Shown piece after piece: positions 45,664 to 54,337 of a DNA stretch of 64,000 nt; position 1 is the first letter of the stretch, and each line of letters opens with the position of its first letter. The notes under the pieces were generated by a model, which made no database searches, was not told the origin of the DNA, and was given only the letters and a program-made list of their open reading frames with translations. Position numbers and translations under genes: made by a program. Source of the stretch: a bacterium (GTDB lineage Bacteria; Campylobacterota; Campylobacteria; Campylobacterales; Sulfurimonadaceae); contig JAHJEG010000038.1 of assembly GCA_018825665.1 (NCBI GenBank), forward strand, positions 24,211 through 88,210, given 5' to 3'.

Positions 45664-46976
45664 TAAAGGGTTCCTCTTATCTGATAGGTTATATCTCCGG
45701 CTCCAAAACCTATAATGAGGCCATCATCCAGAGTCCTCAGGGCCTCTTTGTTTTTAACAAGTGTAATTTTGTTGTTGGCTCTTGTGATATTGTCGGCCAT
45801 GGTTAGATTATAATGTTTGAACCTCTCTAAGAAGTCAATATCTCTTATCGCCTCACCCGCCGACCATACAGGGAGTATAATCAGTTCCTGCGCCCCTTCG
45901 AAACATTTTGTGAATTCTTCAAGGTTGTCAATTGTACGGGAGTATTTATGCGGCTGCCAAATAGCTGTAATCTTTTGAAAACCTTTGAGCGCAGCGTACT
46001 CTTTTACAGATTGAAAAGTTGCTTTTATCTCTGTAGGGTGATGTCCGTAATCATCAATAATCACACTGTTTGCCTCGGCACCGACTATGTCAAAGCGTTT
46101 TTTGATACCCTTGAATGTGAGTATATTGTTTCTTATCTCTTCTATATCCATAGATTCGTGTGCAGCCAAAATAGCCAAAGAAGCGTCTATTGCTATGTGC
46201 TTTCCAAAGCCCCAAACGTCAAAACTTCCCAAATCTTTGAGGGCAAATCTCGTATGCGGTTCATCATTGATAAGAACAAACTCTATATTTGTAATATCCG
46301 TACTTGGATAGAGCCAGTGTGCATCTATTTCATCTTTTAGAGTACTTAAAAACGGGTCTTCCGCATTGAGTACCCTGCATTTTGCAGATTTTATAAATGT
46401 GCGGTAGGACTCATAAAAGAGTTCATAATTGTAGTCATAATACTCCATATGTTCCGGTTCGGCATTGATTACAAGCGCACAGTAGGGATTCGAGTTTAAA
46501 AAACTGCCGTCACTCTCATCTGCTTCAAACAGCATGATATCGCTCTCTTTGTTGTATCTTACATTGGAACCGAATGCTTTGGATTCGGCACCTATAATGG
46601 CTGAACCGCTCATGATGGCCGTAAGGATAGCCGTTGTGGTACTTTTTCCATGGGCACCCGCAACAGAATACACCTTTGAAGTGTTAAGGATATGAATAAG
46701 CGCTTCACGACGGGCAAGCACCTCTATCCCTTTTTCTTTGGCTGCAAGCACCTCAGGATTGTCAGGGCGGATAATAGCCGAATGTATCACCAGATCCTGG
46801 TCAGTTATGGCGGATGCGGCATGTGGAACCGAGACATTGATTCCCAAACTTCTGAGCTTTTTTGTAATAACGGAGTCTGAAATATCCGATCCGCTTATGG
46901 TATGCCCTTTGAAATGCATAAACTGAGCCAGCCCGGAGATACCGATGCCGCCGATTCCGATAAAATGAATTTTCAT
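45663..46976 (-). CDS. murC: UDP-N-acetylmuramate-L-alanine ligase
   Basis: A 437-residue Mur ligase adding L-alanine to UDP-MurNAc. Rossmann start is IHFIGIGGIGISGLAQFMHF. The ATP loop is VAGAHGKSTTTAILTAI near residue 110. The central block LVINAEPEHMEYYDYNY and the C-terminal VIIDDYGHHPTEIKAT are conserved. It stands alone, not in the usual mur/fts cluster. One exact motif copy lies at 46818. Confidence 0.96.
   Translation of the reverse strand: MKIHFIGIGGIGISGLAQFMHFKGHTISGSDISDSVITKKLRSLGINVSVPHAASAITDQDLVIHSAIIRPDNPEVLAAKEKGIEVLARREALIHILNTSKVYSVAGAHGKSTTTAILTAIMSGSAIIGAESKAFGSNVRYNKESDIMLFEADESDGSFLNSNPYCALVINAEPEHMEYYDYNYELFYESYRTFIKSAKCRVLNAEDPFLSTLKDEIDAHWLYPSTDITNIEFVLINDEPHTRFALKDLGSFDVWGFGKHIAIDASLAILAAHESMDIEEIRNNILTFKGIKKRFDIVGAEANSVIIDDYGHHPTEIKATFQSVKEYAALKGFQKITAIWQPHKYSRTIDNLEEFTKCFEGAQELIILPVWSAGEAIRDIDFLERFKHYNLTMADNITRANNKITLVKNKEALRTLDDGLIIGFGAGDITYQIRGTL
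46818..46828 (+). repeat. GGCATGTGGAA motif copy 9 (in murC)
   Basis: Exact copy; the coding strand reads Val-Pro-His-Ala-Ala. Confidence 0.85.
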
Positions 46977-46979
46977 GAG

Positions 46980-47483
46980 CTATTCCCCCTTACTCTGGGA
47001 CTTGTCTAGCAAGTTCTGTGCCTCTTTGCTGAAGCAGCTTATATAAAAAGTACCGGCATTTTGTGTCGCATCCACATCGGCAATAGTGGATAAAAAATCG
47101 TCTAAAGTAATATTTTCTGAAGAAGCTATCCAGTGGAGCTTCATTGCATCCGAAAAGTTTTTGTCAGCGCTTAGTCCGCTTAAAACTTCAAATAAAGCCG
47201 ATGCGTCAGAGATGTCTCCGGCACTGTAATGCTCTATCGCATATTCATATAAAGCTCTGAGCGTCGCAAAATCCTGAACCTCATTGATGTCCATGACCCT
47301 GTGCGCTTCGAGTGTGTCTGTCAGTTTTTCAAGTGCCAAATCAAGAATATTTGCATAAAAACCGTGAAGTGTTTCCTCGTCAAAAGTCTCATGCGCCTTC
47401 TGCTCAAGTATATACAGTGAAGCTATATCAGAATTTTGTTGGGCTTTTAAAACCTCTGCTTTTAATTCTTCTTCTTTACTCAT
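46980..47483 (-). CDS. Hypothetical helical protein (167 aa)
   Basis: The ATG at 47483 follows GGAGTG and begins MSKEEELKAEVLKAQQNSD. A longer in-frame start at 47654 would run into the aminotransferase and is unlikely. The protein is acidic and almost all helical, with repeats such as HGFYANILDLALEKLTDTLE and FATLRALYEYAIEHYSAGD, like a TPR-type helical array. It lies between the aminotransferase and murC. I cannot assign a function. Confidence 0.65.
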   Translation of the reverse strand: MSKEEELKAEVLKAQQNSDIASLYILEQKAHETFDEETLHGFYANILDLALEKLTDTLEAHRVMDINEVQDFATLRALYEYAIEHYSAGDISDASALFEVLSGLSADKNFSDAMKLHWIASSENITLDDFLSTIADVDATQNAGTFYISCFSKEAQNLLDKSQSKGE

Positions 47484-47520
47484 ACCAAACACTCCTTTAG
47501 TTTTAAAAAATATTTTCTTT

Positions 47521-48663
47521 TCACTGCTTGTCCAGACATTTTTTGATTCTTGCAAGCACTTCTTTTGTTTTTGCTTCATCTTCGACCAAAGCGATACGGA
47601 CAAAATTTTTGCCGGGGTTAAATCCGTTTTTGTCATCCCTGCCCAAATACTCACCCGGAAGTACTTTTACATTGTACTCTTTATAGAGTTTTTTAGTAAA
47701 GTCTATCGCATCGGGAACTTTGAGCCAGATATAAAAGGTGGCATGTGGAATCTTAGTGCCGAGTATCTCTTTTGCCAATACGAAGTTTCTTTTGTAGACC
47801 TCTCTTGCCTCAGATACATGTTCCTCGTCGCTCCATGCGGCTGCAGCGGCACTTTGAAGAGGAAGAGGGGATGCACACCCTATATAGGTTCTATACTTCA
47901 TGTACTCTTTTAAAATCTCTTCATCACCCGCTATAAAACCTGAACGAAGTCCCGGAGCGGATGAGCGTTTTGAGATAGAGTTTATCACTAAAACATTTTT
48001 AAAATCTTTGTTGCCCACATGTGCTGAAGCTTCAAGAAGTGAGGGGATAGGTTCTGCCGTGTAAATCTCACTGTAGCACTCATCGTTTAAAAGCACGAAA
48101 TCGTGTTTTAGGGCCAACGTAACCCAGGCACCAAGCTCTTCAAGGCTCAGTGTGGCACTGGTTGGATTGTTGGGAAAATTAAGGATGACAAGGTCGCATT
48201 CGCTTAACTCTTTTTCATTGATATCCGGTTTGAAATCATTGCTCTCGTCCATATTTAAAAGCAGCATTCTTGCCTTGCTCGCTATGGCCGCCCCCTCATA
48301 GATTTGATAAAAAGGGTTGGTAAACGCCATAAGAGGCTCTTTCTTGTCAAAAAGCAGGAACTGGGGAAAGTTAAAAAGCACTTCTCTGGTCCCAAAGGTA
48401 GGGATTATCTGCTCATTGCTCAAAGAGGTATTGAACCTCTTGGATATAAAATCTCTTTGCGCTTTTCTGAGATTTTCTTCACCGCTTGTTTTTGGATATC
48501 TTCTAAGCAGTGCAGAGTTCTCACAAAGTGATTTTTGTATAAAATCCGGCGTCTCAAACTGGGGCTCGCCTATGGTCAGTGCAGATGCTTCATAGTCAGG
48601 ATTTGGTCTAATGTCTTCTAGCAGATTGTTTAGTTTTTCAAATGGATAGGGTTCAAAGTTCAT
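47521..48663 (-). CDS. dapC: PLP aminotransferase, probable succinyldiaminopimelate transaminase
   Basis: A 380-residue class I/II aminotransferase. The substrate-side N-terminus is LTIGEPQFETPDFIQKSL. The cofactor block is LNFPNNPTSATLSLEEL, with LNDECYSEIY after it. The PLP lysine is in NSISKRSSAPGLRSGFIAGD. This subgroup in Campylobacterota is usually assigned to lysine/DAP synthesis, which is family-based. One exact motif copy lies at 47740. Confidence 0.85.
   Translation of the reverse strand: MNFEPYPFEKLNNLLEDIRPNPDYEASALTIGEPQFETPDFIQKSLCENSALLRRYPKTSGEENLRKAQRDFISKRFNTSLSNEQIIPTFGTREVLFNFPQFLLFDKKEPLMAFTNPFYQIYEGAAIASKARMLLLNMDESNDFKPDINEKELSECDLVILNFPNNPTSATLSLEELGAWVTLALKHDFVLLNDECYSEIYTAEPIPSLLEASAHVGNKDFKNVLVINSISKRSSAPGLRSGFIAGDEEILKEYMKYRTYIGCASPLPLQSAAAAAWSDEEHVSEAREVYKRNFVLAKEILGTKIPHATFYIWLKVPDAIDFTKKLYKEYNVKVLPGEYLGRDDKNGFNPGKNFVRIALVEDEAKTKEVLARIKKCLDKQ
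47740..47750 (+). repeat. GGCATGTGGAA motif copy 10 (in the aminotransferase gene)
   Basis: Exact copy; the coding strand reads Ile-Pro-His-Ala-Thr. Confidence 0.85.
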
Positions 48664-48693
48664 GGTTTATAGCTACCTTATAAAAATCGTGAT

Positions 48694-48699
48694 ATTATA
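48694..48699 (-). promoter_or_regulatory. -10 box of the aminotransferase operon
   Basis: TATAAT on the minus strand 30 bases before the ATG at 48663, in the 87-base divergent gap. Confidence 0.5.
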
Positions 48700-48750
48700 C
48701 CTAAAATCCCTTTGTAATTGATTATCCAAGTTGATTTTGCAGGAGTAGAA

Positions 48751-49632
48751 ATGAAAATATTTATAACAGTTTTTCTGGTGTTGATTCTGGCTGTGAGTTT
48801 GATGCTGGGTCTGGATGAGAATGCGATGAAAATCCATGATGAAGCCTTTGAGAGAGCTATGATAGCTTTTGGTCTGGCAAAAGGTCTGAATGCAATCATT
48901 TCTCTTATTCAAGGGACCGAACTCTCCTTCGCACCTGTGGGAATAGGACTTAATTTCAGTGTGGGAGAGGTGCTGGACCCTTTTAATGACATGGTTGAGA
49001 GGTTCTCATGGGTCATGCTTTTTGCCTCTGTGTCTCTTGGAATCCAAAAACTGCTTTTGGTACTGAGCGCAAAAATCTTTTTACAGGCTGCATTGGCTTT
49101 GAGCATAGGGGCTTCTATAGTCTTATTGTGGATGAAAAAAGTGCAAAACTACTCTTTTTTCCTTTTTTCAATGAGAATTCTGCTTTTATTTTTGATTTTA
49201 AGATTTGGAGCCATTTTGTTTGTTTATTCCTCCGAATACTTCTATAACTCGGTCTTAGAGACTGAGTTTGTCAGTTCGAGTATTGTCATAGAAAAAACAA
49301 AAGAGAGGCTTCAGGAGATGGAAGCTCAAAATAAACAGATGGTGGAATCAAAAAAAGAGAGCGGACTCTTTGGCAGTATGAGTTCCAAATACAATGAACT
49401 TGTAAAGAGTTTAAATATATCCAAACAGCTGGAATCTTTGCAAGACTCCATTGAAGCGGCTTCAAGAAAAATTATCAGCCTTATTACCATATTTATAGTT
49501 CAGAGCCTTATCATGCCTCTTTTGTTCTTATGGCTCTTGATAACGAGTATCAGACTGGTATTGAGTGTTAAGTTGGATAATGATAAAATCGCCCTAAGGC
49601 TAAACAACACGCTTGGCGGTGTGGAAGAATAA
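48751..49632 (+). CDS. Hypothetical membrane protein with coiled coil (293 aa)
   Basis: The ATG at 48751 follows AGGAG and starts a signal-like helix (FITVFLVLILAVSLMLGL). Further helices lie at about residues 90-160 and near the C-terminus (IFIVQSLIMPLLFLWLLITS). Between them a long polar coiled coil (about 170-240) contains VIEKTKERLQEMEAQNKQMV and ESLQDSIEAASRKI. The coil probably faces the periplasm. It ends eight bases before a cytochrome c gene. No named family recognised. Confidence 0.7.
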   Translation: MKIFITVFLVLILAVSLMLGLDENAMKIHDEAFERAMIAFGLAKGLNAIISLIQGTELSFAPVGIGLNFSVGEVLDPFNDMVERFSWVMLFASVSLGIQKLLLVLSAKIFLQAALALSIGASIVLLWMKKVQNYSFFLFSMRILLLFLILRFGAILFVYSSEYFYNSVLETEFVSSSIVIEKTKERLQEMEAQNKQMVESKKESGLFGSMSSKYNELVKSLNISKQLESLQDSIEAASRKIISLITIFIVQSLIMPLLFLWLLITSIRLVLSVKLDNDKIALRLNNTLGGVEE

Positions 49633-49640
49633 GGAAAAAA

Positions 49641-50045
49641 ATGAAAAAGATTATATTTATGGTGTTGGCACTTTTTTTAATAGGATGTGATGAGGAAGCG
49701 GCAAAACAGACGCAAAAAGCAAAGCCTCAAGAGGCTGTAAAAGAGCTCAAGGCCCAAGCACCCAAAGAAGTGACAATAACAAAAACGATTGCACCCGCTC
49801 CATTAAAGAGTGGAGCGGATATTTACAAGGCCTGTATCGGCTGTCACGGTGCAAATGCCGAAAAACCCGCTTTAGGGAAGTCTCAGATTATTAAGTCATG
49901 GAGTTCGGAGAAAATAGCCCAGGCTCTTAATGGGTATAAAAACGCAACATACGGAGGAGCTATGAAAGGGGTTATGCTGGGGCAGGTCTCAAAGCTTAAT
50001 GCCGCAGATATCAAACTCGTGTCGGATTATATCTCCAAACTTTAA
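49641..50045 (+). CDS. Class I cytochrome c lipoprotein
   Basis: A 134-residue exported monohaem cytochrome. The lipobox is LALFLIGC, followed by a charged linker (KQTQKAKPQEAVKELKAQAP). The haem site is C65-IGC-H69. The distal methionine is likely in the MKGVMLGQVSKL region. It should anchor to a membrane in the periplasm and carry electrons, for example to a terminal oxidase or nitrate reductase. Its partner is unknown. It is followed by the inverted-motif stem-loop at 50055. Confidence 0.9.
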   Translation: MKKIIFMVLALFLIGCDEEAAKQTQKAKPQEAVKELKAQAPKEVTITKTIAPAPLKSGADIYKACIGCHGANAEKPALGKSQIIKSWSSEKIAQALNGYKNATYGGAMKGVMLGQVSKLNAADIKLVSDYISKL

Positions 50046-50055
50046 ATCCTGACGC

Positions 50056-50066
50056 GGCATGTGGAA
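50056..50066 (+). repeat. GGCATGTGGAA motif copy 11 (left arm of stem-loop)
   Basis: Exact intergenic copy, preceded by C. Confidence 0.9.
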
Positions 50067-50075
50067 TTTGTTTGT

Positions 50076-50086
50076 TTCCACATGCC
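50076..50086 (-). repeat. GGCATGTGGAA motif copy 12 (right arm of stem-loop)
   Basis: Exact intergenic copy in inverted orientation to copy 11, also preceded by C on its own strand. Confidence 0.9.
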
Positions 50087-50101
50087 GAGCATGGAAGATA
50101 T

Positions 50102-50770
50102 CTATTTTGGCAGGCCGAACTTCTGCGTGATAAGTTCTCCCTCATTATTAAAAAACAGGTAGTACAGAGTGTCTTTTTTCACACTCAGACCTGCAAGATA
50201 CCGAAGTGCCAGATTCGCCTGAAGCGATGCTATGTGCATAACGATCGGTGCTGCGATTCCCGCCGGTGTTTTTTGGGTGATCTTGAACACATCATTGAAA
50301 GAGGAATCTTCAAAAAAACACACCTGACCGTTAAAGGCCTCAACACTGCCGTAAACCCAGGGAAGATTGTTCGCTTTTGCATAGGTGTTTATATCTCCGC
50401 GGCTTGGAAGATTGTCTGTCGCATCAATAACCAAATCAACTTCTATATTCATTTGGGACCATGCATCAAAATCACACTGATGGGCTATGGCTTTTACATA
50501 GGGGCACCTCTGCTCAATCAGCTGTGCATTCAAAAGGGCCTTGTTTTTGCCTTCGTCACCGGTCTTAAAAGCTATCTGTCTGTGAATATTATGCAAAGAG
50601 ACTTCATCGAAATCTATCATATGAATCTCTCCGATTCCGCTTGCACCGAGTGCAAAAGCCAGGGAAGAACCAAGTCCGCCGGAACCGACGATAGCTATTT
50701 TTTTAGATTGCAGAAGAGTTTGAGTATCTTCTCCCCACAGTTGTACCTGACGGTGAAAATATTTCATCAT
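50102..50770 (-). CDS. ThiF/MoeB/HesA family adenylyltransferase-like protein
   Basis: A 222-residue E1-like protein. The nucleotide loop is IAIVGSGGLGSSLAFALGAS. It continues with HMIDFDEVSLHNIHRQI, and DLVIDATDNLPSRGDIN contains the catalytic aspartate. Such proteins adenylate the C-terminus of a ubiquitin-like sulfur carrier for thiamine, molybdopterin or cysteine synthesis. It lacks CxxC zinc pairs and has no rhodanese domain, so it is the short HesA/ThiF form. The carrier is not nearby. It is also listed on databases as MoeB/TcdA-like, which I cannot check. Confidence 0.85.
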   Translation of the reverse strand: MMKYFHRQVQLWGEDTQTLLQSKKIAIVGSGGLGSSLAFALGASGIGEIHMIDFDEVSLHNIHRQIAFKTGDEGKNKALLNAQLIEQRCPYVKAIAHQCDFDAWSQMNIEVDLVIDATDNLPSRGDINTYAKANNLPWVYGSVEAFNGQVCFFEDSSFNDVFKITQKTPAGIAAPIVMHIASLQANLALRYLAGLSVKKDTLYYLFFNNEGELITQKFGLPK

Positions 50771-50804
50771 GTTTGAGCCTTTTGTTTTATATCAAAAAAA
50801 AGTG

Positions 50805-50810
50805 ATTATA
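50805..50810 (-). promoter_or_regulatory. -10 box of the ThiF/MoeB-like gene
   Basis: TATAAT followed by CAC on the minus strand 34 bases before its ATG, next to the upstream gene's stop. Confidence 0.45.
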
Positions 50811-51602
50811 TCATATTCTTTTGTTAATCATATCTTTAAAACCCCAGGAGCGACGAGCCTGGATAACCTCTGTATGACTCATATCGACAATCATAAGTTC
50901 CTCTTTGTTCCCGAGGTGTTCGAGAAGTTCTCCGTTTGGAGAAGCCAGAACAGAATCTCCGTAAAACTTCCAGATAAAATCACTCTCTCTGTATTCGCCT
51001 ATACGGTTGGCTCTTAAAAGGTAGCAGTTGTGGGTAAAGGCACGGGAGAGTATAAGTGCCTTCCACCGCTCATAAGAGTCAAAGGTAGAAACGCTCGGCA
51101 CGATAACGCAGTCAACATTCTTCGCAGTTATATCTGCCCACAATGCATCAAAATGAAGTTCAAAGCCGCTCATAAGTGCAAATTTGAATCCCTCGATCTT
51201 AAATATCAGCGGTGAGTGCAAAGGTTTTGTTTCATTGGAAAAATATTTTTCTTCATTCCAGTGTGCATAGTTTATCAGAAGCTGCTGCTGATAATAAGAG
51301 GTGGAACTTGGAGCGAACTTTGCGATGGTCTTATACACTTTTTGTTTTTTTACAATCACCAAGGGAGCGATAATGGTCATATTGTAGGTGCCGGAGAGCT
51401 CTTTTAATATTTTGGTTTGGTGCTCTGCCTGCTCTTTTATCATAGATACGGAGAGGCTCAGCAGCTCTTTAAAAAAAGGATTGAGGATGTACTCGCCAAG
51501 GACCAGGACCTTTACCCCCTGTTTGCTTGCGATTCTGACATATTTGTAAAACTTTGTAGAACTCATCCCCTGTGAGCTGAGTTGTAAGACAGCTGCTCTC
51601 AT
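50811..51602 (-). CDS. Nitrilase-fold protein lacking visible catalytic Lys and Cys
   Basis: A 263-residue carbon-nitrogen hydrolase superfamily protein (MRAAVLQLSSQGMSSTKFYK, VKVLVLGEYILNPFF with the expected glutamate). At the usual lysine position it has Gln (YYQQQLLINYAHW). At the nucleophile position the sequence is LMSGFELHFDALWADI, with Gly where the ICYE-type cysteine is expected. The fold is clear, but hydrolase activity by the standard triad is doubtful. It is in a minus-strand run after xseB. Confidence 0.8.
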   Translation of the reverse strand: MRAAVLQLSSQGMSSTKFYKYVRIASKQGVKVLVLGEYILNPFFKELLSLSVSMIKEQAEHQTKILKELSGTYNMTIIAPLVIVKKQKVYKTIAKFAPSSTSYYQQQLLINYAHWNEEKYFSNETKPLHSPLIFKIEGFKFALMSGFELHFDALWADITAKNVDCVIVPSVSTFDSYERWKALILSRAFTHNCYLLRANRIGEYRESDFIWKFYGDSVLASPNGELLEHLGNKEELMIVDMSHTEVIQARRSWGFKDMINKRI

Positions 51603-51611
51603 AGAATATCC

Positions 51612-51797
51612 TTATTTGCTTTTTATCTCAGTTATCTTTATCTGTGCATCTTCCAACATTTTTTGAGCCTGAGTCAGCTCGCTCATCCCTTTTTCGTATG
51701 CTTTGACGCTCTCAGCCAGAGTGATCTCAGGGTTCATAAGTGTTTCTAAAATCTTTTTTGCGCTTTCAAGTTTTGTTTCAAAATCTTCTTTAGCCAT
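51612..51797 (-). CDS. xseB: Exodeoxyribonuclease VII small subunit
   Basis: A 61-residue protein of normal XseB size. The family helix pair is FETKLESAKKILETL and ESVKAYEKGMSELTQAQKML. It pairs with XseA to degrade single-stranded DNA; xseA is not in the window. It overlaps metX by eight bases, so translation is coupled. Confidence 0.88.
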   Translation of the reverse strand: MAKEDFETKLESAKKILETLMNPEITLAESVKAYEKGMSELTQAQKMLEDAQIKITEIKSK

Positions 51798-52896
51798 TAA
51801 GTATATCCTTCACATAATCTTCAAATTTGTCTAATTCCACCAAAAAGGCATCATGTCCGTAATCGCTGTCTATATCTACGTACGTATGGTTTTTGTTTCC
51901 TATGGAATCCAGGACATTGTGTATCTCTTTCATCTCAAAGTTTCTGAATAAAAGGTCGTTTCTGAAACTGATAAGATGAAGTTCAGACTGAACTTTTTTC
52001 ATCGCCTCCTGCAGTGAATCAAAACCGCGTGAAATGTCAAAAATATTGATGGCCTTTGTTATGTATAAATAGGTCAGCGGATCAAACCATTTTGTAAAAT
52101 TGTATCCGTTGTATTCCAGATAGGACTCAACCTGGAATTTTCCAAAAAGCTCATAAAGTCCGTCATCTCTTTTATACTCACGACCAAATTTTCTATTCAT
52201 GGATTCATGCGATAAAAAGCTTATATGTCCTGCCATCCTTCCAACAGCCATACCCGACAATCCCTGCTCTTTGATGATATCCGCATCGTAATAGCCTTGT
52301 TTGAAATCGGGGTCTTTTAAAATCGCTTCCTGGGCTACCTTGTTGAATGCTATGGCCCATGGCTGTGTTGCATGGGTGGCTGCCATAGATATGATCTTAT
52401 TTGAAAAATTGGGATAGTGCACGGCAAACTGCAATGCCTGCATACCACCCATGGAACCGCCGACAATGGCATGCACTCTGTGAATATCAAGTCTGTCAAA
52501 AAGAATTCTTTGTGCTTTTACCATATCTTTTATAGTCACTACGGGGAATTTGTAGCGATATTCTTCATGATAAGGGTGTCTGTTGCTCATCGGTCCGGTG
52601 GAACCAAAACAGCTTCCTAACACATTTGTACAGATTACAAAAAACTTGTCTGTATCAATCGCCTTTGCTGGGCCTATCAGTCCATCCCACCATCCGGCTT
52701 TGTTCTCATCTTCGTAGGTTCCCGCACAGTGATGAGAGCCTGTAAGTGCATGGCAGATGACAACTACATTGCTCTTGTCTTCGTTTAGTTCGCCGTAGGT
52801 CTCATACGTGATATCATAAGGCTCTAAAATACGTCCGCTGTCTAAATAAAGCGGATTGGTAAAGTGCTCGGTATGCGTTTGTAGGTTAAGTGACAA
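51790..52896 (-). CDS. metX: Homoserine O-acetyltransferase
   Basis: A 368-residue alpha/beta hydrolase that acylates homoserine for methionine synthesis. Oxyanion region is VVICHALTGSHHCAGTYEDE. The nucleophile elbow is IVGGSMGGMQALQFAVHYP. Asp and His of the triad lie near YVDIDSDYGHDAFLVE. The block FFVICTNVLGSCFGSTGPMS is diagnostic. It starts two bases after metY and feeds acetylhomoserine to it. Confidence 0.95.
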   Translation of the reverse strand: MSLNLQTHTEHFTNPLYLDSGRILEPYDITYETYGELNEDKSNVVVICHALTGSHHCAGTYEDENKAGWWDGLIGPAKAIDTDKFFVICTNVLGSCFGSTGPMSNRHPYHEEYRYKFPVVTIKDMVKAQRILFDRLDIHRVHAIVGGSMGGMQALQFAVHYPNFSNKIISMAATHATQPWAIAFNKVAQEAILKDPDFKQGYYDADIIKEQGLSGMAVGRMAGHISFLSHESMNRKFGREYKRDDGLYELFGKFQVESYLEYNGYNFTKWFDPLTYLYITKAINIFDISRGFDSLQEAMKKVQSELHLISFRNDLLFRNFEMKEIHNVLDSIGNKNHTYVDIDSDYGHDAFLVELDKFEDYVKDILNG

Positions 52897-52898
52897 CT

Positions 52899-54164
52899 TT
52901 ACGCCTCTAAAGCCTGTTTGATATCATCTATCAAATCTTTGGATGATTCCAGACCGCAGGAGATTCTGATAAGTCCTGAAGGAACTCCACATGCCAGAAG
53001 TTCTTCTTCACTTAACTGCTGGTGCGTCGTAGAAGCCGGATGGGTGATAATCGATTTGGAATCGCCTATATTTACGACCAAAGAGTAAAGCTCGGTAGCA
53101 TTTACAATCTTCGTCGCTTCTTCCAAGCTTGCAACTTCAAAACTCAAAAGTCCGCTGCAGGCTCCGCCGTCAAAGTATTTTTGAGCATTTTCATAGTTCG
53201 AATTGCTTTTGAGTCCAGGGTAGTTTACTTTTTTTACCTTTGGATGCGCTTCTAAAAATGTTGCCAGTTCAAGCGCATTTTTGGAGTGTTCTCTCATGCG
53301 GAGTGCAAAAGTCTCGATTCCCTGGATAAACAGCCATGAGTTGAAAGGGGATACCACCGCACCTAAATCACGAAGCAGAGAAAGTCTTGCACGAAGCGTA
53401 AAAGGAGGCAATGGAACATCCACATAGACTAGTCCGTGATAGGAGTGGTCAGGCTCGTTAAAATGGGCGTAGCGCGGATTTGCTTTTAATTTCTCAATCA
53501 GACCTTTTCTCTCAACCAAAATACCGCCTATAGACAAACCCTGACCTGTGGTATATTTTGAGGCACTGTGCACTGTGATATCCACGCCAAATTCAAAAGG
53601 ACGGCATAAAACCGGGGTAGCTACCGTGTTATCAACCACGGTAAGTATCCCGTGTTTGTCCGCAATCGCTGTTATCGCTTCTATGTCGGCCACATCTATG
53701 CTTGGATTTGTCAGAGATTCAAAAAAGATAACCTTTGTTTTGTCATCTATAAGAGTTTCTATCAGTTCAGGTTTATGAACATCAAAAAATCTGGATTCAA
53801 TTCCAAATCTCTTCAGTGTGTGTGCAGTTTGAGTCAGGCTTCCGCCGTAGAGCTGTTTGGCACAGACTATATTGTCTCCTGCCTCGGCAGAGTTGGCAAT
53901 GGCATAAAAAATAGCACTCATACCGCTAGAAGTGGCAAGTGCAGCCTCTCCCCCCTCCAGTTCTGCAAATCTTTTTTCAAATACGTCGGTAGTAGGATTG
54001 TTGAGGCGGGTATAGATATTTCCCAACTCTTTTAGGGCAAACAGGTTTGCAGCATGTTCAACGTCACGAAATTCATAGGCTGTCGTCATATAAATAGGAA
54101 CTGCCATCGTTCCCTGTGTGTCTTTTGTATATCCTGCGTGAAGTGCTTTTGTCTGTAAATCCAT
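52899..54164 (-). CDS. metY: O-acetylhomoserine sulfhydrylase
   Basis: A 421-residue PLP enzyme of the Cys/Met metabolism family. It has YTRLNNPTTDVFEKRFAELE near residue 50 and ALATSSGMSAIFYAI after it. The PLP lysine is in TVHSASKYTTGQGLSIGG. It makes homocysteine from O-acetylhomoserine and sulfide, so this cell fixes sulfide directly into methionine precursors. It heads the metY-metX-xseB unit. One 10-of-11 motif copy lies at 52986 (read as Ala-Cys-Gly). Confidence 0.95.
   Translation of the reverse strand: MDLQTKALHAGYTKDTQGTMAVPIYMTTAYEFRDVEHAANLFALKELGNIYTRLNNPTTDVFEKRFAELEGGEAALATSSGMSAIFYAIANSAEAGDNIVCAKQLYGGSLTQTAHTLKRFGIESRFFDVHKPELIETLIDDKTKVIFFESLTNPSIDVADIEAITAIADKHGILTVVDNTVATPVLCRPFEFGVDITVHSASKYTTGQGLSIGGILVERKGLIEKLKANPRYAHFNEPDHSYHGLVYVDVPLPPFTLRARLSLLRDLGAVVSPFNSWLFIQGIETFALRMREHSKNALELATFLEAHPKVKKVNYPGLKSNSNYENAQKYFDGGACSGLLSFEVASLEEATKIVNATELYSLVVNIGDSKSIITHPASTTHQQLSEEELLACGVPSGLIRISCGLESSKDLIDDIKQALEA
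52986..52995 (-). repeat. GGCATGTGGA motif copy (10 of 11, in metY)
   Basis: The last base of the 11-mer differs. The coding strand reads Leu-Ala-Cys-Gly-Val. Confidence 0.75.
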
Positions 54165-54230
54165 AGTGTATTCCCCATCTTAAAAATTGACTTTAAAAAT
54201 AATTTTGTTATTTTAGCGAAAATGACTTAA

Positions 54231-54301
54231 TATAGTGTTTTATACACTATGATTATTTTTATTACTCCGGAGCAGACGGTCTGATATTTTATAAGTATCA
54301 G
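54231..54301. promoter_or_regulatory. Cluster of three inverted repeats in divergent metY gap
   Basis: In this 173-base gap lie ATAGTGT-5-ACACTAT (54232-54250), the near-palindrome CAGACGGTCTG (54273-54283) and CTGATA-9-TATCAG (54281-54301). They may be operators or a leader hairpin for metY on the minus strand and the Ca-binding gene on the plus strand. No known riboswitch was recognised. Confidence 0.4.
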
Positions 54302-54337
54302 GATTGTGCCGATTTGTTTTTTATAAAAGGATGTAAG

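Larger units (their letters stand above)
50055..50087. terminator. Perfect stem-loop of two inverted GGCATGTGGAA copies between convergent genes
   Basis: CGGCATGTGGAA (50055-50066) and TTCCACATGCCG (50076-50087) form a 12-bp stem with a nine-base T/G loop. It fills the gap between the cytochrome c stop (50045) and the MoeB-like stop (50102). It is placed to end both transcripts. A T-run is not strong on either side. Confidence 0.65.

Noticed and set aside
47484..47654. Longer start for the 167-residue protein
   Set aside because: The extension overlaps the aminotransferase end by over 130 bases, while ATG 47483 has a good ribosome site.
50072..50776. 234-codon plus-strand ORF
   Set aside because: It is the exact antisense shadow of the ThiF/MoeB-like gene and has no family resemblance.
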